A stretch of 64,000 nucleotides of DNA, taken from Oxyruncus cristatus (taxonomy: Eukaryota > Chordata > Aves > Passeriformes > Cotingidae). Shown piece by piece: positions 33,201 to 40,150 of the stretch. Made by a program: the position numbers and the translations under genes. The number at the start of each line of letters is the position of its first letter. Within the stretch, counting starts at the first letter, position 1. The notes under the pieces were generated by a model. That model did not search any database, had not been told where the DNA came from, and was given only the letters and a program-made list of their open reading frames with translations. Location: NCBI GenBank assembly GCA_013399855.1, contig VXAY01002816.1, positions 630,712 through 694,711 on the forward strand, in the 5' to 3' direction.

Positions 33201-34247
33201 CTTTGTACAGGTGCTTGATGACTCTGTGGTTGAGACTTCAGTTTGGGGACTTCATCTTTGGAAATGCTTTGCTGGGAGCAGGTGAAGAGAGTTGCTTGGC
33301 CATGGCACACCCTGCCTTGCTAAAATATGTCTTTCCCAAGAGCTTAGAAGAGGCGTTGGTTGATGCCCAGGATGTGACTGTTAGAGAGCTGTATTGCTGC
33401 TTAGATCTGTGAGTCAGTCTGGACTTTAAAGGATGCTCAAGAGTCTGAGCATTGACTTCCTTGACAGTTCTGAGAGGCATGATAAATAACCCAAGACCTT
33501 CTGCGAAGATTCACTGTTAGACTGAAAATCCCGAAGTCTCTTTTATTTCAGAGTCTTTTCCCTGTTGGTTGTCTCGGTGTCTCTCAGGGTCCAGCTCTGC
33601 TTATTTGTTTCCTTTTAACCAGTCCTCAAAAATGTCCCGTGAAGTTGAAAAGGGAACCCAGGCTCTTCTCAGCTGGATCCCATTGCCTGTACCTAACACA
33701 AAGGAATTTCTGTAAAAGACAACGTGTGTAAGTTACCAGAAATTATATGAAAACCCCTGGCCATGTTTAGTTTACCGTGAAAGGAAACGTGTGCAATAAG
33801 AAGAACAAAGCACCAGTAAGTCGCTGCTTTTCGTTGGTTAAGGTTGAGCAGTCGGTATTGCCTCTGCCCTGCTTTGTGCGCCGCAGTGCTGAACGAGGAG
33901 CCAAATGCACGTGTACCTGGGACTGCATCCGTGTGCTTCCTGCAGTGTGTGCACTATGCCCCCTTCCTCCCGTTTCAGTGGCATTCCTTCCTGGATTTTG
34001 ACATTCCTTCTCTCTCCTTTAGGACGGGCGGAGCCCACGTCCCATCCCCCTGCCTGGCTACGAAGTCAGTTTACCAGGTTCTGGTGAGAAGTTTGAAGTG
34101 AAGCACGTCTTTAAGCTTTGCCAGTCCCACCAAACTCTCTATTTCAGCGCAGAAGATGAGGAGCTGCAGATGAAATGGATGGAAATTCTCACCAAAGCCG
34201 CCAAAGGGGAGACTGAGGATACAGCTGAAGGGCTTAGCAACCCATAG
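126..34247 (+). CDS. FGD3: FGD3, Rho-family guanine nucleotide exchange factor, 3' part (15 exons)
   Basis: FGD proteins activate Cdc42-type Rho GTPases by GDP/GTP exchange and bind membranes through PH and FYVE domains, shaping actin at the cell periphery. Fifteen exons join to 579 codons plus TAG: 126-215, 1285-1421, 2699-2855, 7235-7373, 8162-8220, 10884-11030, 11686-11778, 12743-12822, 13238-13268, 13723-13824, 17792-17854, 24019-24141, 25839-25991, 27964-28104, 34023-34247. Numbering codons from 126, the domains are DH about 4-194, PH1 about 220-320, linker about 325-380, FYVE 385-432 and PH2 about 469-563. I chose FGD3 over FGD1, FGD2 and FGD4 because remembered human FGD3 matches closely: the [24 protein letters not shown] and [14 protein letters not shown] stretches and the [13 protein letters not shown] linker are FGD3-like, whereas FGD4 differs at each. 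The N-terminus is outside the window. Every junction keeps frame and no internal stop occurs. Confidence 0.95.
216..1284 (+). other. FGD3: FGD3 intron
   Basis: A 1,069-bp intron inside the DH domain. I see no repeat or exon in it; short open frames look random. The sequence is A/T-rich around 640-760. Confidence 0.85.
1285..1421 (+). CDS. FGD3: FGD3 exon: DH domain, second segment
   Basis: It follows a TCTGCAG acceptor and begins [10 protein letters not shown]. It encodes 45 codons plus two bases of a split tryptophan codon (residues 31-76), including [20 protein letters not shown]. The end is set by phase: only the donor at 1422 (GTGGGT) rebuilds TGG with the first G of the next exon and gives EEW-like protein continuing into SVNPRLGD, equal in length to human FGD3. 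A better-looking donor GTAACT begins at 1426 but would shift the frame. Confidence 0.9.
1422..2698 (+). other. FGD3: FGD3 intron
   Basis: A 1,277-bp intron. It holds a short CR1 3' end at about 1803-1866 and otherwise no recognisable element. Confidence 0.85.
1803..1866 (+). mobile_element. CR1 LINE 3' end fragment
   Basis: It contains the CR1 terminal block GGTTGGACTAGATGATCTTG, GGTCTTTTCCAACCTTAATA and the ATTCTGTGATTCTGT tail. It is a severely 5'-truncated copy, as is usual for bird CR1 insertions. Confidence 0.85.
2699..2855 (+). CDS. FGD3: FGD3 exon: DH domain, third segment
   Basis: The acceptor CTCCCAG ends at 2698 and the donor CAG|GTATGT follows 2855. The first base completes the split tryptophan, then 52 codons run from [16 protein letters not shown] to VVQNIQ (residues 76-128). 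[18 protein letters not shown] is highly conserved across FGD DH domains. The later part ([16 protein letters not shown]) is the more variable section that separates FGD3 from its paralogues. Confidence 0.93.
3307..3518 (+). mobile_element. CR1 LINE 3' fragment
   Basis: The CR1 3' region is recognisable by AATTCTTCCCTGTGAGGGTG, the CAGGTTGCCCAGAG block, ATCCCTGGAAGTG, GGTTGGACTGGATGGTCTTT and the tail CCATGATTCTGTGATT. Confidence 0.92.
4935..5009. repeat. AT-rich low-complexity patch
   Basis: About 75 bases composed almost only of A and T with many TATA and ATAT steps. No tandem unit is clear. Confidence 0.7.
6331..7113 (+). mobile_element. CR1 LINE 3' fragment, long copy
   Basis: About 780 bases of CR1 3' sequence: the AAGGCCAAGTGCCAGGTCCT segment, the GAGCTGGAGCGTGTCCAGAG block, the stretch up to CACAACTCCCTGACAGG, then a more diverged 3' part ending with TTTTCCAACCTAGTAAGT. 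Its bases 6543-6826 are almost identical to 55199-55481 in another CR1 copy. Confidence 0.92.
7235..7373 (+). CDS. FGD3: FGD3 exon: DH catalytic core
   Basis: It follows a CTGTTACAG acceptor and starts [18 protein letters not shown]. It holds the most diagnostic DH signature, [14 protein letters not shown] (residues 147-160), the long conserved helix (CR3) that forms much of the GTPase-binding face. It ends after one base of a lysine codon at the GTACAT donor and joins the next exon as EKSLELI. Length is 46 codons plus one base. Confidence 0.94.
7374..8161 (+). other. FGD3: FGD3 intron
   Basis: A 788-bp intron. No repeat or additional exon recognised. Confidence 0.85.
8162..8220 (+). CDS. 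FGD3: FGD3 exon: end of DH domain
   Basis: A short exon of 59 bp. Two bases complete lysine 175, then come 19 codons [19 protein letters not shown]. The acceptor is CCTTGCAG ending at 8161 and the donor is ATG|GTGAGT. The sequence matches human FGD3 almost residue for residue in memory, with M where human has V at the last position. It forms the end of the last DH helix that leads into PH1. Confidence 0.93.
8221..10883 (+). other. FGD3: FGD3 intron
   Basis: A 2,663-bp intron at the DH-PH1 boundary. It has a T tract at about 9651-9663 and a possible degraded CR1 end at 10555-10612; otherwise nothing recognised. Confidence 0.85.
10555..10612 (+). mobile_element. Possible degraded CR1 3' end
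   Basis: The order GGACTTGAGGATCGTGGAAA, TCTATTCCAGCC, TTTATGATTATATGAT resembles the CR1 terminus (GGACTTGATGATCTT..TTCCAACCTTAATGATTCTATGAT) with many changes. It could be chance. Confidence 0.45.
10884..11030 (+). CDS. FGD3: FGD3 exon: DH-PH linker and start of PH domain 1
   Basis: The acceptor TTGCAG ends at 10883 and the donor CTG|GTGAGT follows 11030. The exon is 49 whole codons (residues 195-243). [20 protein letters not shown] is the linking helix. [17 protein letters not shown] with RYLFL gives the first strands of PH domain 1, which in DH-PH proteins assists exchange and lipid binding. It is phase 0 at both ends. Confidence 0.94.
11031..11685 (+). other. FGD3: FGD3 intron
   Basis: A 655-bp intron with one CR1 end (11078-11188). 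The 11,284-11,560 stretch is open in two frames but has no family signature. Confidence 0.85.
11078..11188 (+). mobile_element. CR1 LINE 3' end fragment
   Basis: It carries CCTTGGAGCAACCTGGAAGG, TGTCCCTGCCCATGGGAGGG, a GAGATGAGCTTTAAGG block and the tail CACTCTGTGATTCTGTGG. Confidence 0.92.
11686..11778 (+). CDS. FGD3: FGD3 exon: PH domain 1 middle strands
   Basis: It has 31 whole codons (residues 244-274) starting [14 protein letters not shown] and ending MDIAGLQ. The acceptor is TTGCAG and the donor [17 protein letters not shown] following the preceding RYLFL is the typical PH strand pair (LFLFN..LLYC) seen throughout the FGD family. Confidence 0.93.
11779..12742 (+). other. FGD3: FGD3 intron
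   Basis: A 964-bp intron, nearly half of which is the CR1 copy at 11948-12395. The T tract just before 12741 serves as the polypyrimidine tract. Confidence 0.85.
11948..12395 (+). mobile_element. CR1 LINE 3' fragment
   Basis: About 450 bases of CR1 3' sequence from GTGTCCAGAGAAGGGCAATG through the TTTAGATTGGATTTTAGGGA and GGCAGTGGTGGAAC-like blocks to TCCAGCCTTAATGATTCTGT. It is clearly diverged from the copies at 6331 and 55198. Confidence 0.92.
12743..12822 (+). CDS. FGD3: FGD3 exon: PH domain 1, later strands
   Basis: A long T tract and ACAG acceptor precede [16 protein letters not shown]. The exon ends after two bases of arginine 301 at AG|GTATAG. It encodes 26 codons plus two bases, including the [14 protein letters not shown] strand pair before the C-terminal helix of PH1. 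Confidence 0.92.
12823..13237 (+). other. FGD3: FGD3 intron
   Basis: A 415-bp A/T-rich intron before the micro-exon. Nothing else recognised. Confidence 0.85.
13238..13268 (+). CDS. FGD3: FGD3 31-bp micro-exon: PH domain 1 helix
   Basis: Only 31 bp. The first base completes the arginine begun in the previous exon, then ten codons [10 protein letters not shown] follow. The acceptor is TTTTAACAG and the donor CAG|GTTAGT. It carries tryptophan 309, the conserved residue of the PH C-terminal helix. It matches the human TRTEEEKKEWIQ segment, so the exon is needed for a continuous protein despite its size. Confidence 0.92.
13269..13722 (+). other. FGD3: FGD3 intron
   Basis: A 454-bp intron after the micro-exon. 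No repeat recognised. Confidence 0.85.
13723..13824 (+). CDS. FGD3: FGD3 exon: end of PH domain 1 and start of linker
   Basis: It follows a TTTTTGTCTCAG acceptor, with donor TCA|GTAAGT. Thirty-four whole codons (residues 312-345): [16 protein letters not shown] finishes the PH1 helix, then an acidic, serine-rich linker ([12 protein letters not shown]) begins. It is phase 0 at both ends. Confidence 0.92.
14202..14558 (+). other. Unassigned intronic open reading frame
   Basis: The frame is open for about 119 codons. Its middle ([20 protein letters not shown], then [20 protein letters not shown] and LELDDFRRG) reads like charged, helix-forming protein, unlike the low-complexity translations nearby. 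Possible acceptors are TCTACAG ending at 14221 and TTGCTAG ending at 14257. Neither exon start would keep the FGD3 frame, since the flanking exons are both phase 0. It could be an old retrocopy fragment, an exon of another transcript, or chance. I do not recognise the family. Confidence 0.25.
17500..17606 (+). mobile_element. CR1 LINE 3' end fragment
   Basis: It contains TCTAGTGGAAGGTGTCCCTG, GGGTTGGAACAAGATGGTCT, TTAAGGTCCCTTCCAACC and a TGTGATTCTGTGAA tail. Confidence 0.92.
17792..17854 (+). CDS. FGD3: FGD3 exon: low-complexity linker between PH1 and FYVE
   Basis: It encodes 21 whole codons (residues 346-366), [21 protein letters not shown], between a TTCCCTCAG acceptor and a GGG|GTGAGT donor. 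It is rich in Ser and Gly and has no domain. Human FGD3 has a similarly placed but divergent linker (the ITSTSPVE region). Being phase 0 on both sides it could be skipped without breaking the frame. It is less certain than the domain exons because conservation is weak. Confidence 0.8.
20018..20195 (+). mobile_element. CR1 LINE 3' end fragment
   Basis: It shows CTTGCCCAGAGAAGCTGTGG, CCCTGGAAGTGTCCAAGGCC, GGTTGGACAAGGCTTGGAGC and GGAAGGTGTCCCTGCCCATG, with a decayed tail near 20180-20195. Confidence 0.92.
21242..21261. repeat. (CTTT)n microsatellite
   Basis: Five copies of CTTT in a row within a pyrimidine-rich patch. Confidence 0.85.
22570..22627. repeat. Two-copy tandem duplication with homeodomain-like cores
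   Basis: Unit one (22570-22601) and unit two (22602-22627) share GCTGCTAATTGAGATGC and end in GTCTT. The second lacks six internal bases. Each unit contains TAATTG, a homeodomain-type core. Confidence 0.75.
23179..23330 (-). mobile_element. CR1 LINE 3' end fragment, antisense
   Basis: The inverted CR1 end begins AATCACAGAATCATGGAATA, followed by TTCTTCCAACCTCCTGCC, AGCAGGGACACCTTCCACCA and the CTGTCCAGCCTGGCCTTGGA block. Confidence 0.9.
24019..24141 (+). CDS. FGD3: FGD3 exon: first half of FYVE zinc finger
   Basis: Forty-one whole codons (residues 367-407) follow the TTTCAG acceptor; the donor is GCA|GTAAGT. A basic stretch ([12 protein letters not shown]) leads into the first zinc ligands C385 and C388, then [10 protein letters not shown] with C402 and C405. 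R-RHHC-x-CG is the FYVE lipid-binding signature for phosphatidylinositol 3-phosphate. The usual upstream WxxD of endosomal FYVE domains is absent, as remembered for human FGD3. Confidence 0.94.
24142..25838 (+). other. FGD3: FGD3 intron
   Basis: A 1,697-bp intron splitting the FYVE finger. No repeat recognised; 24,940-25,180 is A/T-rich with TAATAATT-type motifs. Confidence 0.85.
25839..25991 (+). CDS. FGD3: FGD3 exon: second half of FYVE zinc finger
   Basis: Fifty-one whole codons (residues 408-458), beginning [10 protein letters not shown], with acceptor ATACAG and donor GAG|GTACAG. It supplies zinc ligands C410, C413, C429 and C432. Together with the previous exon the spacing is C-x2-C-x13-C-x2-C-x4-C-x2-C-x15-C-x2-C. 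After the RVCKEC end comes a Pro/Cys-rich tail and a charged helix-like stretch ([10 protein letters not shown]) leading to PH2. Confidence 0.93.
25992..27963 (+). other. FGD3: FGD3 intron
   Basis: A 1,972-bp intron between FYVE and PH2, with a T tract at about 26030-26044 soon after the donor and a CR1 end at 26949-27038. The open frame at 26363-26668 has scattered Cys/His pairs but no zinc-finger spacing. Confidence 0.85.
26949..27038 (+). mobile_element. CR1 LINE 3' end fragment
   Basis: It contains TGGTGTCCCTGCCCATGGCA, GAGATGGTCTTCATGGTCCC, TTCCAGCC and a TTCTGTGATGCTGTGATG tail. Confidence 0.9.
27964..28104 (+). CDS. FGD3: FGD3 exon: start of PH domain 2
   Basis: It follows a long pyrimidine tract ending TCATCCAG. 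Forty-seven whole codons (residues 459-505): a helix-like lead, then [18 protein letters not shown] and [11 protein letters not shown], the first strands of PH domain 2. The donor is CAG|GTAAGA. The W..MWVTIPK..PLVLYL pattern resembles the second PH of FGD1 and FGD4. Confidence 0.92.
28105..34022 (+). other. FGD3: FGD3 last intron
   Basis: A 5,918-bp intron inside PH2. It has a 16-bp tandem repeat at 29623-29670 and a T/A tract at 28509-28526. I found no CR1 copy here, unlike most other long introns of the gene, and no supported exon. Confidence 0.85.
29623..29670. repeat. Three-copy 16-bp tandem repeat
   Basis: GCCACCTAAGAGATGT occurs twice exactly (29623, 29639), then once as GCCATCCAAGAGATGG. 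Confidence 0.9.
34023..34247 (+). CDS. FGD3: FGD3 last coding exon: end of PH domain 2 and stop
   Basis: The acceptor TCCTTTAG ends at 34022. Seventy-four codons (residues 506-579) precede TAG at 34245-34247. [15 protein letters not shown] continues PH2. [16 protein letters not shown] and [11 protein letters not shown] give the last strands and the C-terminal helix with the conserved tryptophan 557. The tail [16 protein letters not shown] is acidic and short, ending earlier than the human protein as I remember it. Confidence 0.93.
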   Translation, partial: DGRSPRPIPLPGYEVSLPGSGEKFEVKHVFKLCQSHQTLYFSAEDEELQMKWMEILTKAAKGETEDTAEGLSNP

Positions 34248-34976
34248 AGCGAGTTCCATTTAGTTCCTTTCCTACATGCTATAAACGATCACTTGAATTT
34301 GGTATTCATGGCACTTTGGAATCTGTATGGCTTTATATTTTCATGTGTCTGCATAGGAAATTCAGTGGTTTCTCGCCTTTTATTGTACATTTTTCACGTC
34401 CAGTAGTTACCTGCCATATATTATGTTAAAGGAAAAAGTAGCTGTAGTTGTCGGTGGTGTCGATGCTGGTTTTAAAACAAAAGACAAGGAGCAAAGCATT
34501 AATTTTGACGAAGGTAATGGAAAACCATTGGTCTTTTGTTCTCCTAAATGTATATTTTCCAGTCCTTTTTATTGCTGTTGAGTGCAGGATGTGTATAGTC
34601 TGTGATTAGTTCTATAAATGCTGCCTTTTAAGTTAAATGTTGTAAAGGCTTGTGCTGGCCACTGACATTCCATTCTCTGCCTCTTCCTCCTGGTAAAAGG
34701 TCCTTGTGAAGTGTGAGCAATGTACTGAGTATTCCCCCTTTGCTAAAACTATGTCTCTGCTATTTTGAGATGACCTGTTCACAAGACAAATACCATAGAA
34801 GGGACTTCTTAAAATGACTGCAAATGGTGCAGAATGGAACATTAAGAAGCCTCAGTGATTTTAAGCATTTCTATTATTGATTGTTTTCGTTTGGAACCAA
34901 TACCTTCCTTTCTTCTATTGGAACCCATTTTGATGTAAGTGAACAAACATTTTATACTGCCAACTGGGTTATGATC

Positions 34977-34982
34977 AATAAA
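34977..34982 (+). promoter_or_regulatory. Poly(A) signal AATAAA, proximal
   Basis: A canonical hexamer, followed within about 45 bases by a T/G-rich stretch (TTTTTTGTTGTATTGG) suited to cleavage-factor binding. Cleavage is expected near 34995-35010. It is the best candidate for the main FGD3 transcript end. Confidence 0.75.
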
Positions 34983-35235
34983 CAAGAACATTTTTAGTAC
35001 ACACCGTACAAAAAGGTGACTTTTTTGTTGTATTGGTTAATTTAAGTGGGCTAGGTTTTATTTATATAATTTGTAAATAATGTTACATAAGTATTTTAAG
35101 AATTTTTAAAAGACCTCAGCTGATTAACAGGATTTAGTGCATAGTATGAGATATTTGTATGAATTGAATTTGTAATTTAATTTTCCTGTTCACCTGTGTT
35201 TGTCTTATTTTCAAACTTAAATGCTTATCTATTTA

Positions 35236-35241
35236 AATAAA
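35236..35241 (+). promoter_or_regulatory. Poly(A) signal AATAAA, middle candidate
   Basis: A canonical hexamer within TTTAAATAAAAATTCC. The downstream sequence is not notably GT-rich, so this is weaker than the flanking candidates. Confidence 0.4.
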
Positions 35242-35313
35242 AATTCCTGCAGTTAACTCCTGAGCCAGATTTCCAAGGCACAGCAAGGTTTAGGTCAACA
35301 TTTAATGTAGGTT

Positions 35314-35363
35314 TAAAAAAAAAATAATAAAAAAAAAAAAAATTAAAAACAAACAAAAAAAAA
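35314..35363. repeat. A-rich tract
   Basis: About 50 bases, nearly all A, interrupted by T and C. It lies in the distal FGD3 3' UTR, between the second and third poly(A) candidates. Confidence 0.85.
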
Positions 35364-35412
35364 GGCATGTCTGTTCCTAGTGGTAGTAAGCATGTAGTAT
35401 CTATCGAAATGA

Positions 35413-35418
35413 AATAAA
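35413..35418 (+). promoter_or_regulatory. Poly(A) signal AATAAA, distal candidate
   Basis: A canonical hexamer followed by TGCTGTATTTTT and a T/G-rich run (GGTTTGGTTTAACTTTTG). It is a plausible distal end for a longer FGD3 3' UTR, with cleavage near 35435-35450. Confidence 0.5.
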
Positions 35419-35450
35419 ATATGTCACAGTGCTGTATTTTTAAATGGTTT

Positions 35451-38400
35451 GGTTTAACTTTTGTTTTCTCTTCTACATTTTCTGATATTGGTAGCAAGGA
35501 GGAACTACTCCATACAGCCAGAGCTTGTTAGGATTGTTCAGAGTTAGTGATCTGCATGAGTGAGTATTTTTCAGACCTGCAGAAAGGGACCTATCCTTGT
35601 TTGGGGTTTGGTTTATTTTTTTCCACTGGTGTAATAAATCACGTATCTGAAGTCCGTGATGATAAAAAATTAGAATCCATGCATTTGATTTATGTGCTGG
35701 GAAAACTTCATCGGACTTGCATTTTCCCTCTCCTCCCTATCCACCCCTTCGCATCAGTCAACACGGAAAAGATTCCTTGGAACAGTAATTTGTAGCATGA
35801 GAAGGAATCCTTTTCAGTGTGTGTTATTTCTTCTCCCAAGATTCCTTGAAAATATCATGGGGTAGAGTGCTTGCCTTGAAAATTTACTCATTTAATAACA
35901 TTTCTTTCTTGGAGGTGGCGATTTTCTTCTTTGTTTGTTTGCTTGCTTGGGGTTTTTGTATCACTAAGCCCTGAATCATCAGGAGCTTTTGTAGTTTAAA
36001 GCCAGCAACGTAAACCCTGCCTGCAAAACAAATACAAGCCCATCTTTTAATAGTACAGGGAACAATCATTTCAGACTTCCTTGAATCGCAGTTGATTCGT
36101 GTATCAAACATCAGTAGGTGTTTCCTCTCAAGCAGTGCTCTTCCCTAGGGTTTGATTACTGTCAGTCAGGGTGCAGGTTATGGGAAGTAGTGGTCAGTCT
36201 CATTTTTATGTTCTGTTGATGGAACTGGAATTTTTAATTAAATGACCCCACTGAGTGAGGAGTTGTAACTGAGAAACTCGTGATGTTGGTAAGTGGGGTG
36301 AGGGGGATGGTGAGCAGTCCTTAGTAATTGAGTAGCTCAGAGGAGGGTGACGAAAATGTCAGGATTTGTTTTTAATGGTTGAGGAAAGGAGGAGGAGATC
36401 TCCTGATTGTTGTAGAGGACACTAGATTTCCAGCATTTTGGCTGTTATTCGAAAAGAACTTATATTGAATGATACAGCTCGAAGTATTGTTCTGAAAGAG
36501 CCATATTATATTGGTTTTGAAGCAGTTCTGAAATAATTGAGTATCTTTATTCATTTATTTGGTTATTCAAAAAAAGAGAATCAAGTCATCAGTTTAACAG
36601 GCATTTATCGAGGCACAGAGTGAGCTCTGAAACATAAACATTACCTTTTATTCATATGAAAGGCAGCAATACTTTTTTCATGCTCTTTGGGATGAGGTAA
36701 CAAATGGTTAGGGGGTTTTCTTGCCTATTTTACGTCTTAGCAGAGCTTCCCAGAGCCAGCTGCCCAGCCATACTGAAACTGGAGATGAGAGATGGTGGTT
36801 CGGCCTCTCCGACAGCCGCGTTACACCCCTCGTGGCCTTTCACCAGCACCACGGAACATTTCCCTGCTAAATATAAATGACTGTGTCCCCTGCAAACAAG
36901 CACCTTCCCTTTTTACATACCTACCATTTCCCCTTTTCTGTTCTTCAGCCCATGTGGGGCATGGCGAGGGTTTTCACTGGGCTTGGACTCTGCTCTGGGT
37001 GCTGCAGGAATCTTGGTGGAGGTGGGTGGAGGGATTTCATGCTACTGTGAAATGAAATCTTGCTAAGACAAGCTTTTCAGAGGGCCATTTGCTGGCTGTG
37101 CTTGCAGATCCTGTGTGATCTGAAGAATGCTGTTTAGTGTGACTGAAACAGAGTTTTGGGGAGCTGCAACTAGCTTTGGGGATGAGTTGCTCAAATGCAG
37201 CAAAACAAACCGTGGCCGCCTTAAAATTGCTGCATTGCACAGTGTGCAGAAGTGTTACTGAGACAAATCTTGCCAAAGTGGTTCTACATTCATACAAGTC
37301 CTCCAACCTGGAATAATCTGTATTAACTTCACCAATGCATTTAAAGGAACTTAGGAAAAATCTGGTTTGGGAGCAGCGCGTGCCTGGAGTGATCACTGGG
37401 AGTCACATGCAGCTTGATGAGGAAACAAATAGAAATCCCAGCAACTTACAGATACTCTGTGCTCCTGTGTGTGGACTGCATGCACTCTGTGATAGAAAAC
37501 CCTGACTCTCGAGTCCCCAGATTTGTCACGTGGACCTGTTATGTCTGCAAATGTTGAGTAACTTCCCTACGTGTCAGGAACATGCTCTGCAGACATGGGA
37601 GTTTCTTAGTTCCCCAGTTGGATCAAAGAGGTTACATCCGGTCTGTAATAGTGTCTTTAAGTCTGAAAAGGAGTAGGCAGTTATCCCACCATCTCAGGCT
37701 GGACAGGATTCTGTCAATACTTCTACCCTGCGTTACAAGAATTAGCCATTTGCCCTATAGGTGCTGTGCCATAGTGGTCTGTGACTTGCAAGAAGAGGTT
37801 AAACTGGAAAATATGGTGTTGTCCCAGTTCTAGTGCTGAAGGAGATGGTTTCAGATTCCAAGCTGAAGATGGCAATGTTTGGTGTGAAACTGGTGACAGC
37901 TGACTTCTGAGTTGGGTAAGAATAACTAAACACCATGTCTTGGCCCTGTGAATGCGTTATTGATTTTGCTTTCCATGTAGGGCAGCACATCTTTGCTTTG
38001 ATAAAAGGCCCAGTATTGACTCTGATTATACTGAAGCTGCAAAGGGATCTCTGGAAGTTTTAATTTTTCAACACTCCAAAGTTGCCTGTGGTGTTAAGTT
38101 ACAGTAGTCTGCTTTGGGCAAATCTGGAAGCACTGGGACATTTCCACAGGTAGCCATGGGTAGGAATTTGTCTTAGGAACTCCAGTGCCATAGTGCTGTT
38201 CAAAGGATGGACAGTCCGCTTAATTTTTTGACAAGGAAAATTGTATTTTGGAATTTTGTATTTTATAATTCCTCTTTTCATTACAATAAATGCTGTTGAA
38301 ACCACGCCATGGATAAAGGGAGTAACGCAGCAATAGAATTAAAATAGGGAGACCTTTCTACTGGAAACAACGTAAAAGGGGAAATACATTTGTGTGTACA

Positions 38401-39717
38401 ACTCTTAGAGCAAGGTAGAACTTCAGGGGTGGTGATTCAGCAGGTGGGGAGAGGCAGCAACAACAGACTACTTTTGGTAGCAAAATTGGATGTTACAGAA
38501 GAGAGATCTGCTGCCTGTTCCATAGGCTGTGCCAGAGACACCCATTACTAAAATAATGACTGGTCCTGTGCACGTTCAGTTCACCCGGGCAGAGCTAGAC
38601 CTGTCAGCAGAACTTGAGTGCCCAGAGAAGAGGGTATGGGCCACGTGCTCCTGAGTTCATGTGAGGAGCTCCCTTTTGATAATCAAGCTCCAAGTCCCTC
38701 TGTTATACCAGTGCCAAGAAGCATCAAATTCTTGGAGCTGGGTGGCAAAAGGTCTCCTTGAAGTCGTGTTCAGTGACGGGGTGAGACTGGGTTGATTTAA
38801 TCAGCCACTGCAGGCTTGTCTGCCTGAGTTTGTCAGCTGTGTGTGACACAGGGCTGTGTCCACGTGCTGCTGTGTGTCAGTAGGAAGGGGACTTGCCATA
38901 CTCCTGCTGCTCATAAAAGCAAAGCTTAAAGGTAAGTGGATGGCAAAGGGAGCTGGGGCACACCTGTAATCATCTCACAGTTACAAAATGAGGCAGTGGA
39001 GAGCAACTTCCTCGGTTGCGTGGATCTGAATCCTCCTTGGAGCAGCTCATCCTGTGCACTGAATGCATCTCACAATACCTGTAGAGAGGGAGATAAAATT
39101 GAACATCTACAGACCGGGGACATTCTGAACATGGCCCAGTTCTGAAGTCTTTCATTTTGCAGTGCAATGTTTTTCCTGTAATTTCAGGGCAGGGGGACAG
39201 GGTTGAATGGTTTCTGCTCAGAAAAATGCTGTCTTGCTCCTGTTTTTGTTATCCAAGGAGTTGCAACAGCAAAGATTTCTGCTATAAGCCAATAAATGGA
39301 ATCATTATAGGATGTTATCAAATAAATTGCTGGTAGGAATTTGAGACAGGGGAGCACTGCCAGTGGTTTTCCTGAATTAATGGTCATGTACTTCTATGTG
39401 ACTGGAACTGAGGAGTGATCGAGCCTGGTAATGCACAGCCTGTGGGGGAATTCCCAAATTCATGCTGGTTCATGACTATTTAAATAAACCAGAAGGGAAG
39501 AGCCCTCCTGGAGCCCTCGTGTCCATAGTTAGGGCTTGAGGCAGGCAGATGTGGGAATGTGCTGCAGCTGGGGAAAAGGGGAAAAACCAGAGTTCCCAGA
39601 TACATGTTTTGGTCTGACATTAGGGAGTGCATTGCCAGGTAAGAAACCACACCAGCGCTGTGTTGTTTCCTACAGCCTGGTGATCATTCACAAGGATAAT
39701 CAGATCCTGCTGCTGGC
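35451..39717. other. Intergenic sequence downstream of FGD3
   Basis: About 4.3 kb with no supported exon and no recognised transposable element. All open frames are short and lack family signatures. It begins after the last poly(A) candidate of FGD3. Confidence 0.7.
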
Positions 39718-40150
39718 CAGTCCAGAGGAGGCCACAGAGATGCTCCGAGGGCTGGAGCCCCTCTGAGCTGGAGCCAGGCCTGGGAGAGCTGGGGGGGTTC
39801 ACCTGGAGAAGAGAAGGCTCCAGGGAGAGCTGAGAGCCCTTCCAGGACCTAAAGGGGCTCCAGGAGAGCTGGAGAGGGACTGGGTACAGGGAATGGAGGG
39901 ACGGGACGAGGGGGAATGGCTTCCCACTGCCAGAGGGCAGGGTTAAATGAGATATTGGGAAGGAATTCTTCCCTGTGAGGATGGTGAGGCCCTGGCACAG
40001 ATTGCCCAGAGAAGCTGTGGCTGCCCCTGGATCCCTGGAAGTGTTCCAGGTCGGTTTGGATGGGGCTTGGGGCAACCTGGCAGGGGGTTGGAATGAGATG
40101 GTCTTTCAGGTCCCTCCAAACCCAAGCCATACGGGGATTCTGTGATTCTA
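39718..40150 (+). mobile_element. CR1 LINE 3' fragment
   Basis: It starts at CAGTCCAGAGGAGGCCACAG and runs through GGGTTAAATGAGATATTGGG, AAGGAATTCTTCCCTGTGAG and GGTTGGAATGAGATGGTCTT to the GGGATTCTGTGATTCT tail. The overlapping minus-strand open frames are repeat-derived. Confidence 0.93.

Larger units (their letters stand above)
34248..35440 (+). other. FGD3: FGD3 3' untranslated region (maximum likely extent)
   Basis: AT-rich non-coding sequence directly after the stop. The first strong poly(A) signal at 34977 would give a UTR of about 750 bases. Two later AATAAA hexamers at 35236 and 35413 allow longer forms. Beyond the first site the sequence has a Pumilio-type TGTAAATA at 35072-35079 and ATTTA-like AU elements near 35060, so only the longer forms would carry them. 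An A-rich tract sits at 35314-35363. Confidence 0.75.

Noticed and set aside
126..34247. Gene could be FGD4 (frabin), FGD1 or FGD2 instead of FGD3
   Set aside because: The DH segments [19 protein letters not shown] and KQEVCGN, the [17 protein letters not shown] residues, and the [13 protein letters not shown] linker match remembered human FGD3. FGD4 has clearly different residues in the same places.
39620..40130. Minus-strand open frames of 93 to 151 codons
   Set aside because: They are antisense translations of the CR1 fragment at 39718-40150.
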